DNA of 64,000 bases from DASPWV01 sp046726375 (GTDB lineage: Bacteria; Acidobacteriota; Vicinamibacteria; Vicinamibacterales; UBA2999), in contig JBKPAJ010000124.1 of assembly GCA_046726375.1 (NCBI GenBank), positions 37,061 to 101,060 of the forward strand, given 5' to 3'. This document shows, piece by piece, positions 50,587 through 58,820 of this stretch (its first letter is position 1; each line of letters opens with the position of its first letter). A program made the translations under genes and the position numbers. The notes below the pieces were generated by a model. It saw only the letters and a program-made list of their open reading frames with translations. It was not told where the DNA came from and made no database searches.

Positions 50587-51660
50587 ATGTCTGCGGACGC
50601 GCGGCCGGTCCGGCCCACCGAGCAACTCGATTGGCCACGTGTGGCCGCCTACCTGCACGAGCATCTTCCGGCCGATCAGATCCCGGGTGTCGATCTCTCT
50701 CGCGCAATGGAAGTCGAGCAATTTCACGGCGGCCACTCGAATCTCACCTATCTGATTCGCTTCGGCGGCGCGGAGCTCGTGTTGCGTCGCGCGCCGCTCG
50801 GTCCATTGCCGCCGACTGCGCACGACATGGCGCGCGAACAGCGATGGCTTGCCGCGATCCATCCCGTGTTTCCGCTCGCGCCGCGGCCGTTCGTCATGTG
50901 CGAGGACACGAACATCGCGGGCGCGCCGTTTTACGTGATGGAGCGGCGGCGAGGCCTGGTCGTCCGGACGGAGGAGCCGCCGCAGCTCGCCGATCGCCCT
51001 GCGGAACGCCGGCGCACGAGTGCCGCATTGATCGATACGCTGGCGACACTGCACAATCTCGATCTCGACGCGAACGGTCTGTCGCACCTGGGCAAGCCAC
51101 TGGGCTTTGTCGAACGGCAGGTGCGCGGATGGACGGAGCGGTGGCAGCGTTCGCAGACCGACGAATTGCAGGAGATGGACGCGCTGTCGCACTGGCTTCA
51201 GGACCACCTGCCGCCTCAGCCTGATCGGCCGGCGGTGGTTCACGGTGACTTCAAGCTCGATAACGTGATGCTCGACGCGTCCGATGTCGGACGTCTCGTC
51301 GCCGTGTTCGATTGGGAGATGAGCGCGCTCGGAGATCCGCTCGTCGATCTCGGCATTTTGCTCGCGTACTGGTCGCACACCAATCGCTATCAGGAAAAAG
51401 ATGCGCTCGTCTCGGTAACCGATCGCCCAGGATGGTTTACGCGCGACGAAGTAATCGAGCGCTATGCGGCAAATAGCAAGCGCGATTTGTCACGCCTGTC
51501 CTTTTACGAAGCCTTTGCGCTGTTCAAAGTCGCGGTCGTCATCCAGCAGATTTACTTCCGCTACAAACGCGGCCAGACCGACGATGCACGCTTCGCGCAC
51601 TTCGGGGTTCGGGTGATGCATCTCGCACGGCAAGCGGCAGCGGCGGCAGAGCGTGGGTAA
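50587..51660 (+). CDS. APH-family kinase resembling the ACAD10/ACAD11 kinase domain
   Basis: A 357-residue aminoglycoside-phosphotransferase-fold kinase. EVEQFHGGHSNLTYLIRFGG is the ATP loop region, FYVMERRRG follows, catalytic HGDFKLDNVML (H-G-D...N) and metal-binding DWEMSALGDPLVDLG. This subset is the one fused to acyl-CoA dehydrogenase in animal ACAD10/ACAD11 and used as LvaA in levulinate catabolism, where it phosphorylates the 4-hydroxyl of 4-hydroxyacyl-CoA. An ACAD11-like dehydrogenase is encoded at 54628. An antibiotic-resistance role is unlikely in this context. It is divergent from the thiolase. Confidence 0.85.
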   Translation: MSADARPVRPTEQLDWPRVAAYLHEHLPADQIPGVDLSRAMEVEQFHGGHSNLTYLIRFGGAELVLRRAPLGPLPPTAHDMAREQRWLAAIHPVFPLAPRPFVMCEDTNIAGAPFYVMERRRGLVVRTEEPPQLADRPAERRRTSAALIDTLATLHNLDLDANGLSHLGKPLGFVERQVRGWTERWQRSQTDELQEMDALSHWLQDHLPPQPDRPAVVHGDFKLDNVMLDASDVGRLVAVFDWEMSALGDPLVDLGILLAYWSHTNRYQEKDALVSVTDRPGWFTRDEVIERYAANSKRDLSRLSFYEAFALFKVAVVIQQIYFRYKRGQTDDARFAHFGVRVMHLARQAAAAAERG

Positions 51661-51991
51661 TCGTTTCGCTGCATCTCACACGGTCCTTGGCTCTGAGAAA
51701 CTCGCGATTTCGACGGGAGTCGACGGCAGGTCCACCGCTCATCTCGTGTGCCGCATTCGCGCCGGCGGCGTGATCGCTGTGCCAGTGCATCAGCAGGATC
51801 GCGCGGGGGATGTCGTTCGGACGTTCCCCTAGCGCATCGAGCCCTGCAAGGACATCAGAACCGTTTGAGTCCATGCGTGTGTCGATGAGCACCAGACCCG
51901 CGCGTGAGCAAACGACATACGAGCACGTGAGATATGAGGCTCGTCGGACGCAGACGATCGAATCAGTGACGCGGCGGATTTCAGTTCCCAT
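51655..51991 (-). pseudogene. Truncated metallo-beta-lactamase-fold gene
   Basis: From ATG 51991 on the minus strand a frame reads MGTEIRRVTDSIVCVRRASY, then LVLIDTRMDS and ILLMHWHSDHAAGANAAHE. The last of these is the HxHxDH metal motif of the MBL fold at about 51770-51790. About 40 residues later it runs into the 3' end of the convergent kinase gene and loses family character. The rest of the domain (second His, Asp, final His) is missing. It overlaps the MaoC gene by 11 bases, so it was probably the last gene of that operon before a deletion. Confidence 0.65.
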
Positions 51992-52463
51992 CGGTCGCGG
52001 TACTGCCTGCATCGTCCGCGTAATACCGCACCAACCACTCCGCGACGCAGCACGGTTTCTCGTCCGTGTCCCGCTCGATCGTCACCGCCCACGTGACTTG
52101 TACTCCGCCGCTGACCTCGTGCAGTTTACGCAGCACGAACCGGCCGCGAACCCGCGACCCAGATATCACCGGCAGAAAGAAGCGCACACGATTGAGCCCG
52201 TAGTTGATCGCCATCCGGCATCCACCGACCGTCACCGCGTTGCGCAAGAGAACGCTGATCATCGAGAGCGTCAGAAATCCGTGTGCGATCGTGGACTTGA
52301 ACGGCGACTCGGCGGCCGCGCGCGCTGCATCGACGTGGATCCACTGCCGATCCTCAGTGGCCTCTGCGAATTGATCGATGCGATCCTGGCCGACGTGGAT
52401 CCACTCGCTCACACCGATCTCATCCCCTACGCGATCCTTCAGGCGCGCGACGTCGATTTCCAC
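51981..52463 (-). CDS. MaoC-like (R)-specific enoyl-CoA hydratase family protein
   Basis: A 160-residue single hot-dog-fold protein. DRQWIHVDAARAAA and the hydratase motif TIAHGFLTLSM (Asp/His pair D44-H49 region and the SMIS helix) match MaoC/PhaJ proteins. It hydrates trans-2-enoyl-CoA to (R)-3-hydroxyacyl-CoA or is a related dehydratase. It begins three bases after the FadJ gene ends, so both are on one transcript. Confidence 0.88.
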   Translation of the reverse strand: MEIDVARLKDRVGDEIGVSEWIHVGQDRIDQFAEATEDRQWIHVDAARAAAESPFKSTIAHGFLTLSMISVLLRNAVTVGGCRMAINYGLNRVRFFLPVISGSRVRGRFVLRKLHEVSGGVQVTWAVTIERDTDEKPCCVAEWLVRYYADDAGSTATDGN

Positions 52464-52466
52464 AGC

Positions 52467-54605
52467 TCACCCTGCGGCAACCTGCGCATCGCTGTAGAAG
52501 CCGCGGCCTTCCGAGACCAGTTGCTCGAGGAGCGGCGCAGGCTTCCAGTAGTCTCCGAATCGCTTCCGGTATTCGTTGACGCGTGCGAGCATCGTCGGCA
52601 GCCCCACCGTGTCCGCATAGAACATCGGTCCGCCGCGATGACGAGGGAACCCGAAGCCGTAGGCGTAAATCACGTCGATGTCACCCGCGCGGATCACGAA
52701 GCGTTCCTCGAGCACGCGTGCGCCCTCGTTGGCCAGCGCCGTTGTGATGCGCGCGATGATCTCGTCGTTCGAAACGGCGCCGCGGGTAATGCCGCGCTTG
52801 CCGGCCTCTTCGGACGCGAGCTGATCGATCAGCGGATCGGGAATGGGTGTGCGGCTTCCGGCCTCGTAGCGATACCAGCCGGCGCCTGTTTTCTGGCCGT
52901 AACGTCCCATATCGAACAGACGATCGGGCACGGCAGATTGCGGCCCCTCGGCGCGTGTCTTCCCGATCGACTTCAAATACAGCCGGATCCGTGCGCCGAC
53001 ATCGATGCCTGCCACGTCCTGCATCGCGAACGGACCCATCGGCATGCCGAAATCGGTGAGTGCCTTGTCGATCTGTGCCGTGCTCGCGCCTTCTTCGAGC
53101 AGCAGATACGCCTCGCGCATGTAATAGGCGAGCATGCGGTTGGCGACGAAGCCGAAGCAGTTGCCGACAACGACGCCCACTTTGCCGAGACGCTTCGCCA
53201 GTTTCAGCGAGATGGCGATCGTTTCGCGGCTGGTCTCGCGCGCACGCACGATCTCGAGCAGCTTCATGATGTTGGCGGGACTGAAGAAGTGATGGCCGAT
53301 AACGAGCTCAGGCCGCCCACTGGCTTTGGCAAATTCGTCGATGTCGAGCGTCGAACTGTTGGACGCGAGGATGCAGTCCGGGCGCGTGACCTTACCGAGT
53401 TCAGCAAACGTCGTTTTCTTCAGGTCCATGTTTTCGAACACGGCTTCCACGACGATGTCGACGTCGGTGAAGCCGTCGTAGGTCAGCGCCGGCGTGATGA
53501 GCGCCATCGTTTTTTCGTAGGCCTTGGGCGTCATCTTGCCTTTCGACACCGTCGATTCGTAGTTCTTCCGAATCGTCGCCAACCCGCGATCGAGCGCGGC
53601 CTGATCGACTTCTTTCAGCAGCACTGGAATGCCGGCGTTGGCGTAGGTCATTGCAATGCCGCCGCCCATGGTGCCTGCACCGACCACGGCGGCGCGTTTG
53701 ATGTCGCGCGTAGGCGTGTCCCTTGGCACGTCAGGTATCTTCGCCGCCTCGCGCTCGGCGAAAAACAAATGGCGAAGCGCTTTGGATTCGGTCGAGACAA
53801 CGCAGTCGGCAAAGAGCTCGCGCTCACGCATAGAGCCGGCGTCGAAGCCTCGTTGAAGTCCAGCCTCGATCGCGTCCAGCGCGGCGTAAGGTGCCTTTTG
53901 GCCTTTTGCAGTCTTGGCGAGCGAAGCGCGCACCCGCGCGCACTCAGCGAGGCCGCCGGCCGTATCGATGACCTTTTCTCCGAGATCGCGGGTCTTGCGC
54001 GTTCCGCGACGCTCGGCGCGCTCAATGGCAAATGCCACCGCCGCGCCGCGGAGATTCTCGGTGACGACGCGGTCCACCAGGCGCGCCGCGTGCGCATCCT
54101 TCGCCGAGATGGGCTTGCCGTCAGTGCACATCTGCAGCGCAAGGCCAACGCCGGCGAGCCGCGGCAGGCGCTGCGTGCCGCCCGCGCCGGGAATGATGCC
54201 AAGCAGCACTTCGGGCTGGCCGATCTTCGCGTCGGCACTCGCCACGCGGTAGTGGCAGGCCATCGCCACCTCGTTGCCGCCGCCCAGCGCGTTGCCGTGG
54301 ATGGCCGCAACTACCGGCTTGGGGCAATCCTCGATACGGCGGAGCAGCGCGTGCGTTTTGCCCGACCGCTCGAGTGAGTGCTCGCGCGTTTTCAGCGTAT
54401 CGAACACTTTGATATCGGCGCCCGCGATGAAGGTGGACCCTGCGCCGACCAACACCGCGGCGTCGACAGCGGAATCGCCTGCGACACGCGCGACGGCCTG
54501 GTCGATCGCCTCCCACACTTCGGGGCTGAGCGCATTAACGGGCGGATTGTCGATAGTGAGGACGGCAACACGATTGATGACGTGGTAGTGAATGGGATTG
54601 GCCAT
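52467..54605 (-). CDS. Fused enoyl-CoA hydratase / 3-hydroxyacyl-CoA dehydrogenase (FadJ/FadB type)
   Basis: A 712-residue bifunctional beta-oxidation enzyme. Residues 1-190 form a crotonase domain (IHGNALGGGNEVAMACHYRV; GIIPGAGGTQRLPRL with the catalytic Glu regions). From about 295 the NAD-binding domain begins VVGAGTMGGGIAMTYANAG, with catalytic His in VIGHHFFSPANIMKLLEIV and VGNCFGFVANRM. A C-terminal domain (600-712) contains YAYGFGFPRHRGGPM. Start ATG 54605 is only 22 bases from the divergent ACAD11-like gene. Confidence 0.94.
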   Translation of the reverse strand: MANPIHYHVINRVAVLTIDNPPVNALSPEVWEAIDQAVARVAGDSAVDAAVLVGAGSTFIAGADIKVFDTLKTREHSLERSGKTHALLRRIEDCPKPVVAAIHGNALGGGNEVAMACHYRVASADAKIGQPEVLLGIIPGAGGTQRLPRLAGVGLALQMCTDGKPISAKDAHAARLVDRVVTENLRGAAVAFAIERAERRGTRKTRDLGEKVIDTAGGLAECARVRASLAKTAKGQKAPYAALDAIEAGLQRGFDAGSMRERELFADCVVSTESKALRHLFFAEREAAKIPDVPRDTPTRDIKRAAVVGAGTMGGGIAMTYANAGIPVLLKEVDQAALDRGLATIRKNYESTVSKGKMTPKAYEKTMALITPALTYDGFTDVDIVVEAVFENMDLKKTTFAELGKVTRPDCILASNSSTLDIDEFAKASGRPELVIGHHFFSPANIMKLLEIVRARETSRETIAISLKLAKRLGKVGVVVGNCFGFVANRMLAYYMREAYLLLEEGASTAQIDKALTDFGMPMGPFAMQDVAGIDVGARIRLYLKSIGKTRAEGPQSAVPDRLFDMGRYGQKTGAGWYRYEAGSRTPIPDPLIDQLASEEAGKRGITRGAVSNDEIIARITTALANEGARVLEERFVIRAGDIDVIYAYGFGFPRHRGGPMFYADTVGLPTMLARVNEYRKRFGDYWKPAPLLEQLVSEGRGFYSDAQVAAG

Positions 54606-54627
54606 AAGCGTGAACTATTATGCCCGC

Positions 54628-55803
54628 ATGAATTTACAGCAACGCCTCACGGCGTTCATGGACGAGCACATTTATCCGAACGAGGAGACCTTTCGCCGGC
54701 AAATTGCGGACGGCGATCGCTGGCAACCCGTCGCGATCATCGAGGAGCTGAAAACCAAGGCGCGGGCTGCGGGTTTGTGGAACTTTTTTCTCCCGGAAAG
54801 CGAATATGGCGCTGGATTGTCCAACGCGGATTACGCGCCCCTGTGCGAAATCATGGGCCGCTCGGCACGATTTGCTCCGGAGGTGTTCAATTGCTCGGCG
54901 CCGGACACCGGCAACATGGAAGTGCTGGTGCGCAACGGCACGCCCGAGCAGCGCAAACGCTGGCTGGAACCGCTCCTTGCCGGCGACATTCGCTCGTGCT
55001 TTGCCATGACCGAGCCCGACGTTGCTTCCTCCGACGCCACCAACATCAAATCGAGCATCGTGCGGGATGGCGACGACTATGTGATCAACGGGCACAAGTG
55101 GTGGATTTCGGGCGCCGGCGATCCGCGTTGCGCCGTCGCGATCTTCATGGGCAAGACCAATCCCGAGGCGCCGCGGCATCAGCAGCAGTCGATGGTGCTC
55201 GTGCCGATGAACACGCCAGGTGTGACCATTCGCCGCATGCTGCCGGTCTTCGGTTACGACGACGCGCCACACGGACATGCGGAGATTTTTTTCAAGGACG
55301 TGCGGGTGCCGGTCACCAACGTGCTGCTCGGCGAAGGGCGTGGGTTCGAGATCGCGCAGGGTCGCCTCGGTCCCGGCCGCATTCATCACTGCATGCGGCT
55401 CATCGGTTCAGCGGAGCGCGCGCTCGAGCGCATGTGCGTGCGCGTCAAATCTCGGGTTGCGTTCGGGAAGCCGCTCGCCGAACAGGGCACCATCCGCGCG
55501 GCGATTGCCGAATCGCGCATGGAGATCGATCAGGCGCGCCTGCTCACGCTCAAGGCCGCGCAGATGATGGACACGGTGGGCAACAAGGCGGCGCGGAAAG
55601 AGATCGCCATGATCAAAGTCGTGGTGCCGCGGATGGCGTTGCGTGTCATCGATCGCGCGATTCAGGCCCATGGCGGCGGAGGCGTGTCGGACGACTTCGG
55701 TCTGGCGCAGGCGTGGGCCCACGCGCGCACGATTCGACTCGCGGACGGACCCGACGAAGTGCACGTCGAGACGATTGCGAAGTTGGAACTCGGGCGGACC
55801 TAA
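54628..55803 (+). CDS. Acyl-CoA dehydrogenase closely resembling the ACAD10/ACAD11 dehydrogenase domain
   Basis: A 391-residue FAD enzyme. Blocks that recall ACAD11 nearly word for word are FNCSAPDTGNMEVL, CFAMTEPDVASSDATNI, VLVPMNTPGVTIRR, GEGRGFEIAQGRLGPGRIHH and RLADGPDEVH. Where ordinary acyl-CoA dehydrogenases have the catalytic Glu of YEGT, this reads ADGP, as in ACAD10/11. These enzymes and LvaC process 4-phospho-oxy-acyl-CoA rather than simple acyl-CoA. The start is ATG 54628, giving MNLQQRLTAFMDEHIYPNE. With the kinase at 50587 it would make a split ACAD10/11 system. Confidence 0.9.
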   Translation: MNLQQRLTAFMDEHIYPNEETFRRQIADGDRWQPVAIIEELKTKARAAGLWNFFLPESEYGAGLSNADYAPLCEIMGRSARFAPEVFNCSAPDTGNMEVLVRNGTPEQRKRWLEPLLAGDIRSCFAMTEPDVASSDATNIKSSIVRDGDDYVINGHKWWISGAGDPRCAVAIFMGKTNPEAPRHQQQSMVLVPMNTPGVTIRRMLPVFGYDDAPHGHAEIFFKDVRVPVTNVLLGEGRGFEIAQGRLGPGRIHHCMRLIGSAERALERMCVRVKSRVAFGKPLAEQGTIRAAIAESRMEIDQARLLTLKAAQMMDTVGNKAARKEIAMIKVVVPRMALRVIDRAIQAHGGGGVSDDFGLAQAWAHARTIRLADGPDEVHVETIAKLELGRT

Positions 55804-55867
55804 CCCACGATTGCGAACACAAGTGAATTGAGGGGCTAAAAGCGCCGCTCCGTGTCGTTGTGCGTGG

Positions 55868-56311
55868 TCACGGCGCGGTCGCGAGCATAGTCGTGGTGCC
55901 GTGCGCGTACAACTTGCCACGGCTATCCACAACGCGCGCTTCGGCAGTGCCCACGCGGTTACCAACGTGGAGCGCACGCGCTTCGCAGCGAAGCGGGCCG
56001 ACGTGATCGGTGACTGGGCGGATGTAGTTGCACTTCAACTCCAGCGTCGTAAACACCTTCCCGGGCGGCGCGAGCGTGTTGACGGCGCAGCCGAGCGCCG
56101 AATCGAGAAGCGTCGCGAGCAGACCGCCATGCGCGATGCCGAGCGTATTGTGATGCGCGGGCGTGGCGGTGACGCCGAACACAACCCGCCCTTCTTCGAC
56201 TTCCAGTAATTCGAGTCCGAGCAGCTCACCCATCGGCGTGCGCGGTATTTTGCCTTCCGCCATTTTGCGGAAGTACTTGACGCCGCGCGGCAACTCTCTC
56301 GTCGTGCTCAT
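55868..56311 (-). CDS. PaaI-family thioesterase
   Basis: A 147-residue hot-dog thioesterase. TPMGELLGLELLEVEEGRVVF and HNTLGIAHGGLLATLLDSALG (the HGG motif and acidic active-site residue) are typical. It hydrolyses acyl- or aryl-CoA thioesters, probably to free CoA from dead-end products. It is the last gene after the SDR and ligase on the minus strand, five bases from the ligase, and convergent with the ACAD11-like gene. Confidence 0.9.
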   Translation of the reverse strand: MSTTRELPRGVKYFRKMAEGKIPRTPMGELLGLELLEVEEGRVVFGVTATPAHHNTLGIAHGGLLATLLDSALGCAVNTLAPPGKVFTTLELKCNYIRPVTDHVGPLRCEARALHVGNRVGTAEARVVDSRGKLYAHGTTTMLATAP

Positions 56312-56316
56312 TTGGT

Positions 56317-57975
56317 CTACCGAACATCACGCGCGCGCGTCAGTTCTTCCGCGCGAAGCACACGATACAGAATCTTTCCGACAGTACTCGTCGGCAGCGC
56401 ATCGCGAAATTCGATGTGGCACGGACGCTTGTGCGGCGCCAGGCTCGCCGCGCAATGCCCCGAAAGCTCCTCCGCGCTCACCGTCATGCCGTCCTTGAGC
56501 ACGACGTACGCCTTGACGACTTCGCCGTGGTACGGGTGAGGCAAGCCGATCACGGCCGCCATTCGCACGGCGGCGTGCTGATACAGAACGCCTTCCACCT
56601 CGGAAGGATAGACGTTGAATCCATCCACGATGATCATGTCCTTCTTGCGCTGGACAATACTGGTGAAACCGTCTTCGTCGATGCGTGCAATGTCGCCGGT
56701 GTGCAGCCACATTCGCCCGTCGGCATCGCGGCGTAACACCTGCGCGGTTTCGTCTGGTCGGTTCCAGTATCCCTTCATCACTTGCGGACCTGAGATGCAC
56801 AGTTCGCCGACGTCGCCGAACGGCAGCTCGCGCGTTCCGGTTTCGACGTCCACGACTTTGACGTCGGTGCCCGGCACTGGTAACCCGATCGTTTCAGGCT
56901 TTCGCATGCCGAGATGCGGCGCCGCATGCGTGACGGGCGAGGTCTCCGACAACCCGTACCCCTGATTCAGCGGCCGGCCGATGCGGCGCTCCCACCGTTC
57001 CGCCAATTCGACAGGGAGGGGCGCGCCGCCGGAGTTGAAGCGGCCGACGAGATCGAGGCCGAACTCCTTGACGCGTGGATGCGACAGCAGCGACACGAAC
57101 ACGGTCGGCACGGCCGGGAAATACGTGGGGCGGTATTGCCGGATCGCGTTGAGGACCTGCTCCACGTCGTATTTGGGAATGAGCACCTGCAGCGCGCCCA
57201 GCCACGTCCCGCACATCATGCCCACGGTGAACGCGTAGATATGGAAGTACGGAATAACAAGAAGATAACGGGCCTCGCCGCGCACGAGCGCGCGGTGATA
57301 CCACGCTTCGCTTTGTACGACGTTGGCGAAAATGTTTCCGTGCGTCAGCATCGCCGCCTTTGGAGTGCCAGTGGTGCCGCCGGTGTACTGCAGGACGGCG
57401 AGATCTTCGGACGAGATCGAGATCAGCGGTCGTTCAACCGCTGTGTCGTTGGACAAGAGATCCGCCAACCGCATCGTGCCGTCCGCGGCAGCCGCGAGCG
57501 TCCCCTCGGCGCTGTACTCGGCGAGCGACGTCACGATGATGTGATCGATCTCCACGCGGCTCCGCAAGCCATTAGCCATGGGCGCGAGACGATCGAGCGT
57601 GAGCAGCACCCGTAACCCTGAGTCGGTCACCACGGTGAGCAACTCGGGCGGCGTGAAGGTCGGATTGATGTTGACGATCACGGCGCCCAGACGCAGCACG
57701 GCAAAGGCCGCGATGAGGTACTGCGGGCAATTGGGCAGCATGATGCCGACGCGATCGCCTTTGCCGAGGCCAAGCCGTGCGAGCGCCGCCGCCAGGCGAT
57801 CCGATCGCGCCTTGATCTCTCCATAGGTCAGCTCGGCGCCGAGAAAGGCGGTCGCCGGACGATCGGGAATCTCAATCGCGGTGATGTCGAGAATTTCGCA
57901 GAGCGGGCGCTTGGGCCAGTTCAACTCCGGCCGCACCCAGTAGTCGTAGTTCTTCAGCCAGGGACGAGGTGTCAC
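56317..57975 (-). CDS. Long-chain acyl-CoA ligase (AMP-forming)
   Basis: A 552-residue adenylate-forming enzyme. The P-loop YTGGTTGTPKAAMLTHGN, A5 motif NQGYGLSETSPVTH, A7/A8 region TGDIARIDEDGFTSIVQRKK and VDGFNVYPSEVE, and the C-terminal lysine in TSTVGKILYR are all present. It activates fatty or other carboxylic acids with ATP and CoA. GTG 57975 gives MTPRPWLKNYDYWV and overlaps the SDR stop by four bases (GTGA). The open frame continues 145 residues upstream, but that part is an out-of-frame shadow of the SDR. Confidence 0.93.
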   Translation of the reverse strand: MTPRPWLKNYDYWVRPELNWPKRPLCEILDITAIEIPDRPATAFLGAELTYGEIKARSDRLAAALARLGLGKGDRVGIMLPNCPQYLIAAFAVLRLGAVIVNINPTFTPPELLTVVTDSGLRVLLTLDRLAPMANGLRSRVEIDHIIVTSLAEYSAEGTLAAAADGTMRLADLLSNDTAVERPLISISSEDLAVLQYTGGTTGTPKAAMLTHGNIFANVVQSEAWYHRALVRGEARYLLVIPYFHIYAFTVGMMCGTWLGALQVLIPKYDVEQVLNAIRQYRPTYFPAVPTVFVSLLSHPRVKEFGLDLVGRFNSGGAPLPVELAERWERRIGRPLNQGYGLSETSPVTHAAPHLGMRKPETIGLPVPGTDVKVVDVETGTRELPFGDVGELCISGPQVMKGYWNRPDETAQVLRRDADGRMWLHTGDIARIDEDGFTSIVQRKKDMIIVDGFNVYPSEVEGVLYQHAAVRMAAVIGLPHPYHGEVVKAYVVLKDGMTVSAEELSGHCAASLAPHKRPCHIEFRDALPTSTVGKILYRVLRAEELTRARDVR

Positions 57976-58745
57976 GCGATCGTCCGTCCGCCGTCCACCA
58001 CGATGACCTGACCAGTGATGTAGTTCGAGGCATCGGCAGCGAGAAAGACCACTACGCCTTTGAGCTCGCCGGCGGCGCCGACGCGTGGCAGCGGACTGGT
58101 TGCCTTGATCGCGGGTTCGGCGATCTCGATCGCCGGATCGGCGAGCCGCGAATGGAAAAAACCGGGTGCGATGGCGTTGACGCGAATGCCGTGGCGTCCC
58201 CAGGTCGCCGCGAGCTCGCGCGTGAGGCCCATCATTCCGGCTTTGCTGGCGGCGTAGCCCACGTAGTGCGGCCCGCCCACCGACGCGTGAATGCCGGCGA
58301 TGGACGATACGTTGATGATGCGTCCGAACTGCTGCTTCAACATCTCGCGTCCGGCCGCCTGCGCGAAAAGAAAAGCGCCGGTCAAATTGATATCGATGAC
58401 CTTTTGCCACTTATCGAGCGGCATCTCCTCAGGCTCAGCGCCCCAGCTGACGCCGGCGTTGTTGATGAGGATATCAACGCGCCCGTAGGTCTCCAGTGTC
58501 CGGTTCACAACCGCTTGCACGTGCTCTGGTTTGGCAACATCGCACAGCATGCCGTCGACCTGCACGCCGCGTTTCCGGAATCCGTCGATTGCTGGAGTGA
58601 GCCAGTCTGCCCGGCGCGCGCACAGCATCAATCCGGCGCCCGCTTCCGCCAGGCCCTCCGCCATTTCGAGTCCCAGCCCACGCGAGCCGCCGGTCACGAT
58701 CGCGACGCGCCCGGACAGGTTGAACAATTCGGTAAGAGTTGGCAC
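57972..58745 (-). CDS. Short-chain dehydrogenase/reductase
   Basis: A 257-residue classical SDR with TGGSRGLGLEMAEGLAEAG, NNAG, the serine of NVSSIAG and Y-x3-K in YVGYAASKAG. CARR after the second strand suggests NADP(H). It is the first gene of a three-gene minus-strand operon SDR-ligase-thioesterase. In a 4-hydroxyacid scheme it could interconvert a keto- and hydroxyacyl-CoA, as LvaD does, but this is inference. Confidence 0.9.
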   Translation of the reverse strand: MPTLTELFNLSGRVAIVTGGSRGLGLEMAEGLAEAGAGLMLCARRADWLTPAIDGFRKRGVQVDGMLCDVAKPEHVQAVVNRTLETYGRVDILINNAGVSWGAEPEEMPLDKWQKVIDINLTGAFLFAQAAGREMLKQQFGRIINVSSIAGIHASVGGPHYVGYAASKAGMMGLTRELAATWGRHGIRVNAIAPGFFHSRLADPAIEIAEPAIKATSPLPRVGAAGELKGVVVFLAADASNYITGQVIVVDGGRTIA

Positions 58746-58820
58746 GACACGAAGGCTTATACTGAGCGGCTCGTACTACTGTCAACCACACAGACGCGGA
58801 GAGACGGGAGACCGACCCGA

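Noticed and set aside
50587..51660. Aminoglycoside resistance gene
   Set aside because: The APH fold is shared, but sequence blocks and neighbours point to the ACAD10/11-linked kinase group.
51810..54377. An 855-codon plus-strand open frame opposite fadJ
   Set aside because: It is antisense to a clearly conserved bifunctional enzyme, has no recognisable motif, and is typical of GC-rich antisense open frames.
57976..58410. 145-residue N-terminal extension of the acyl-CoA ligase
   Set aside because: It is Arg/His-rich, unlike any ligase domain, and fully overlaps the SDR in another frame.
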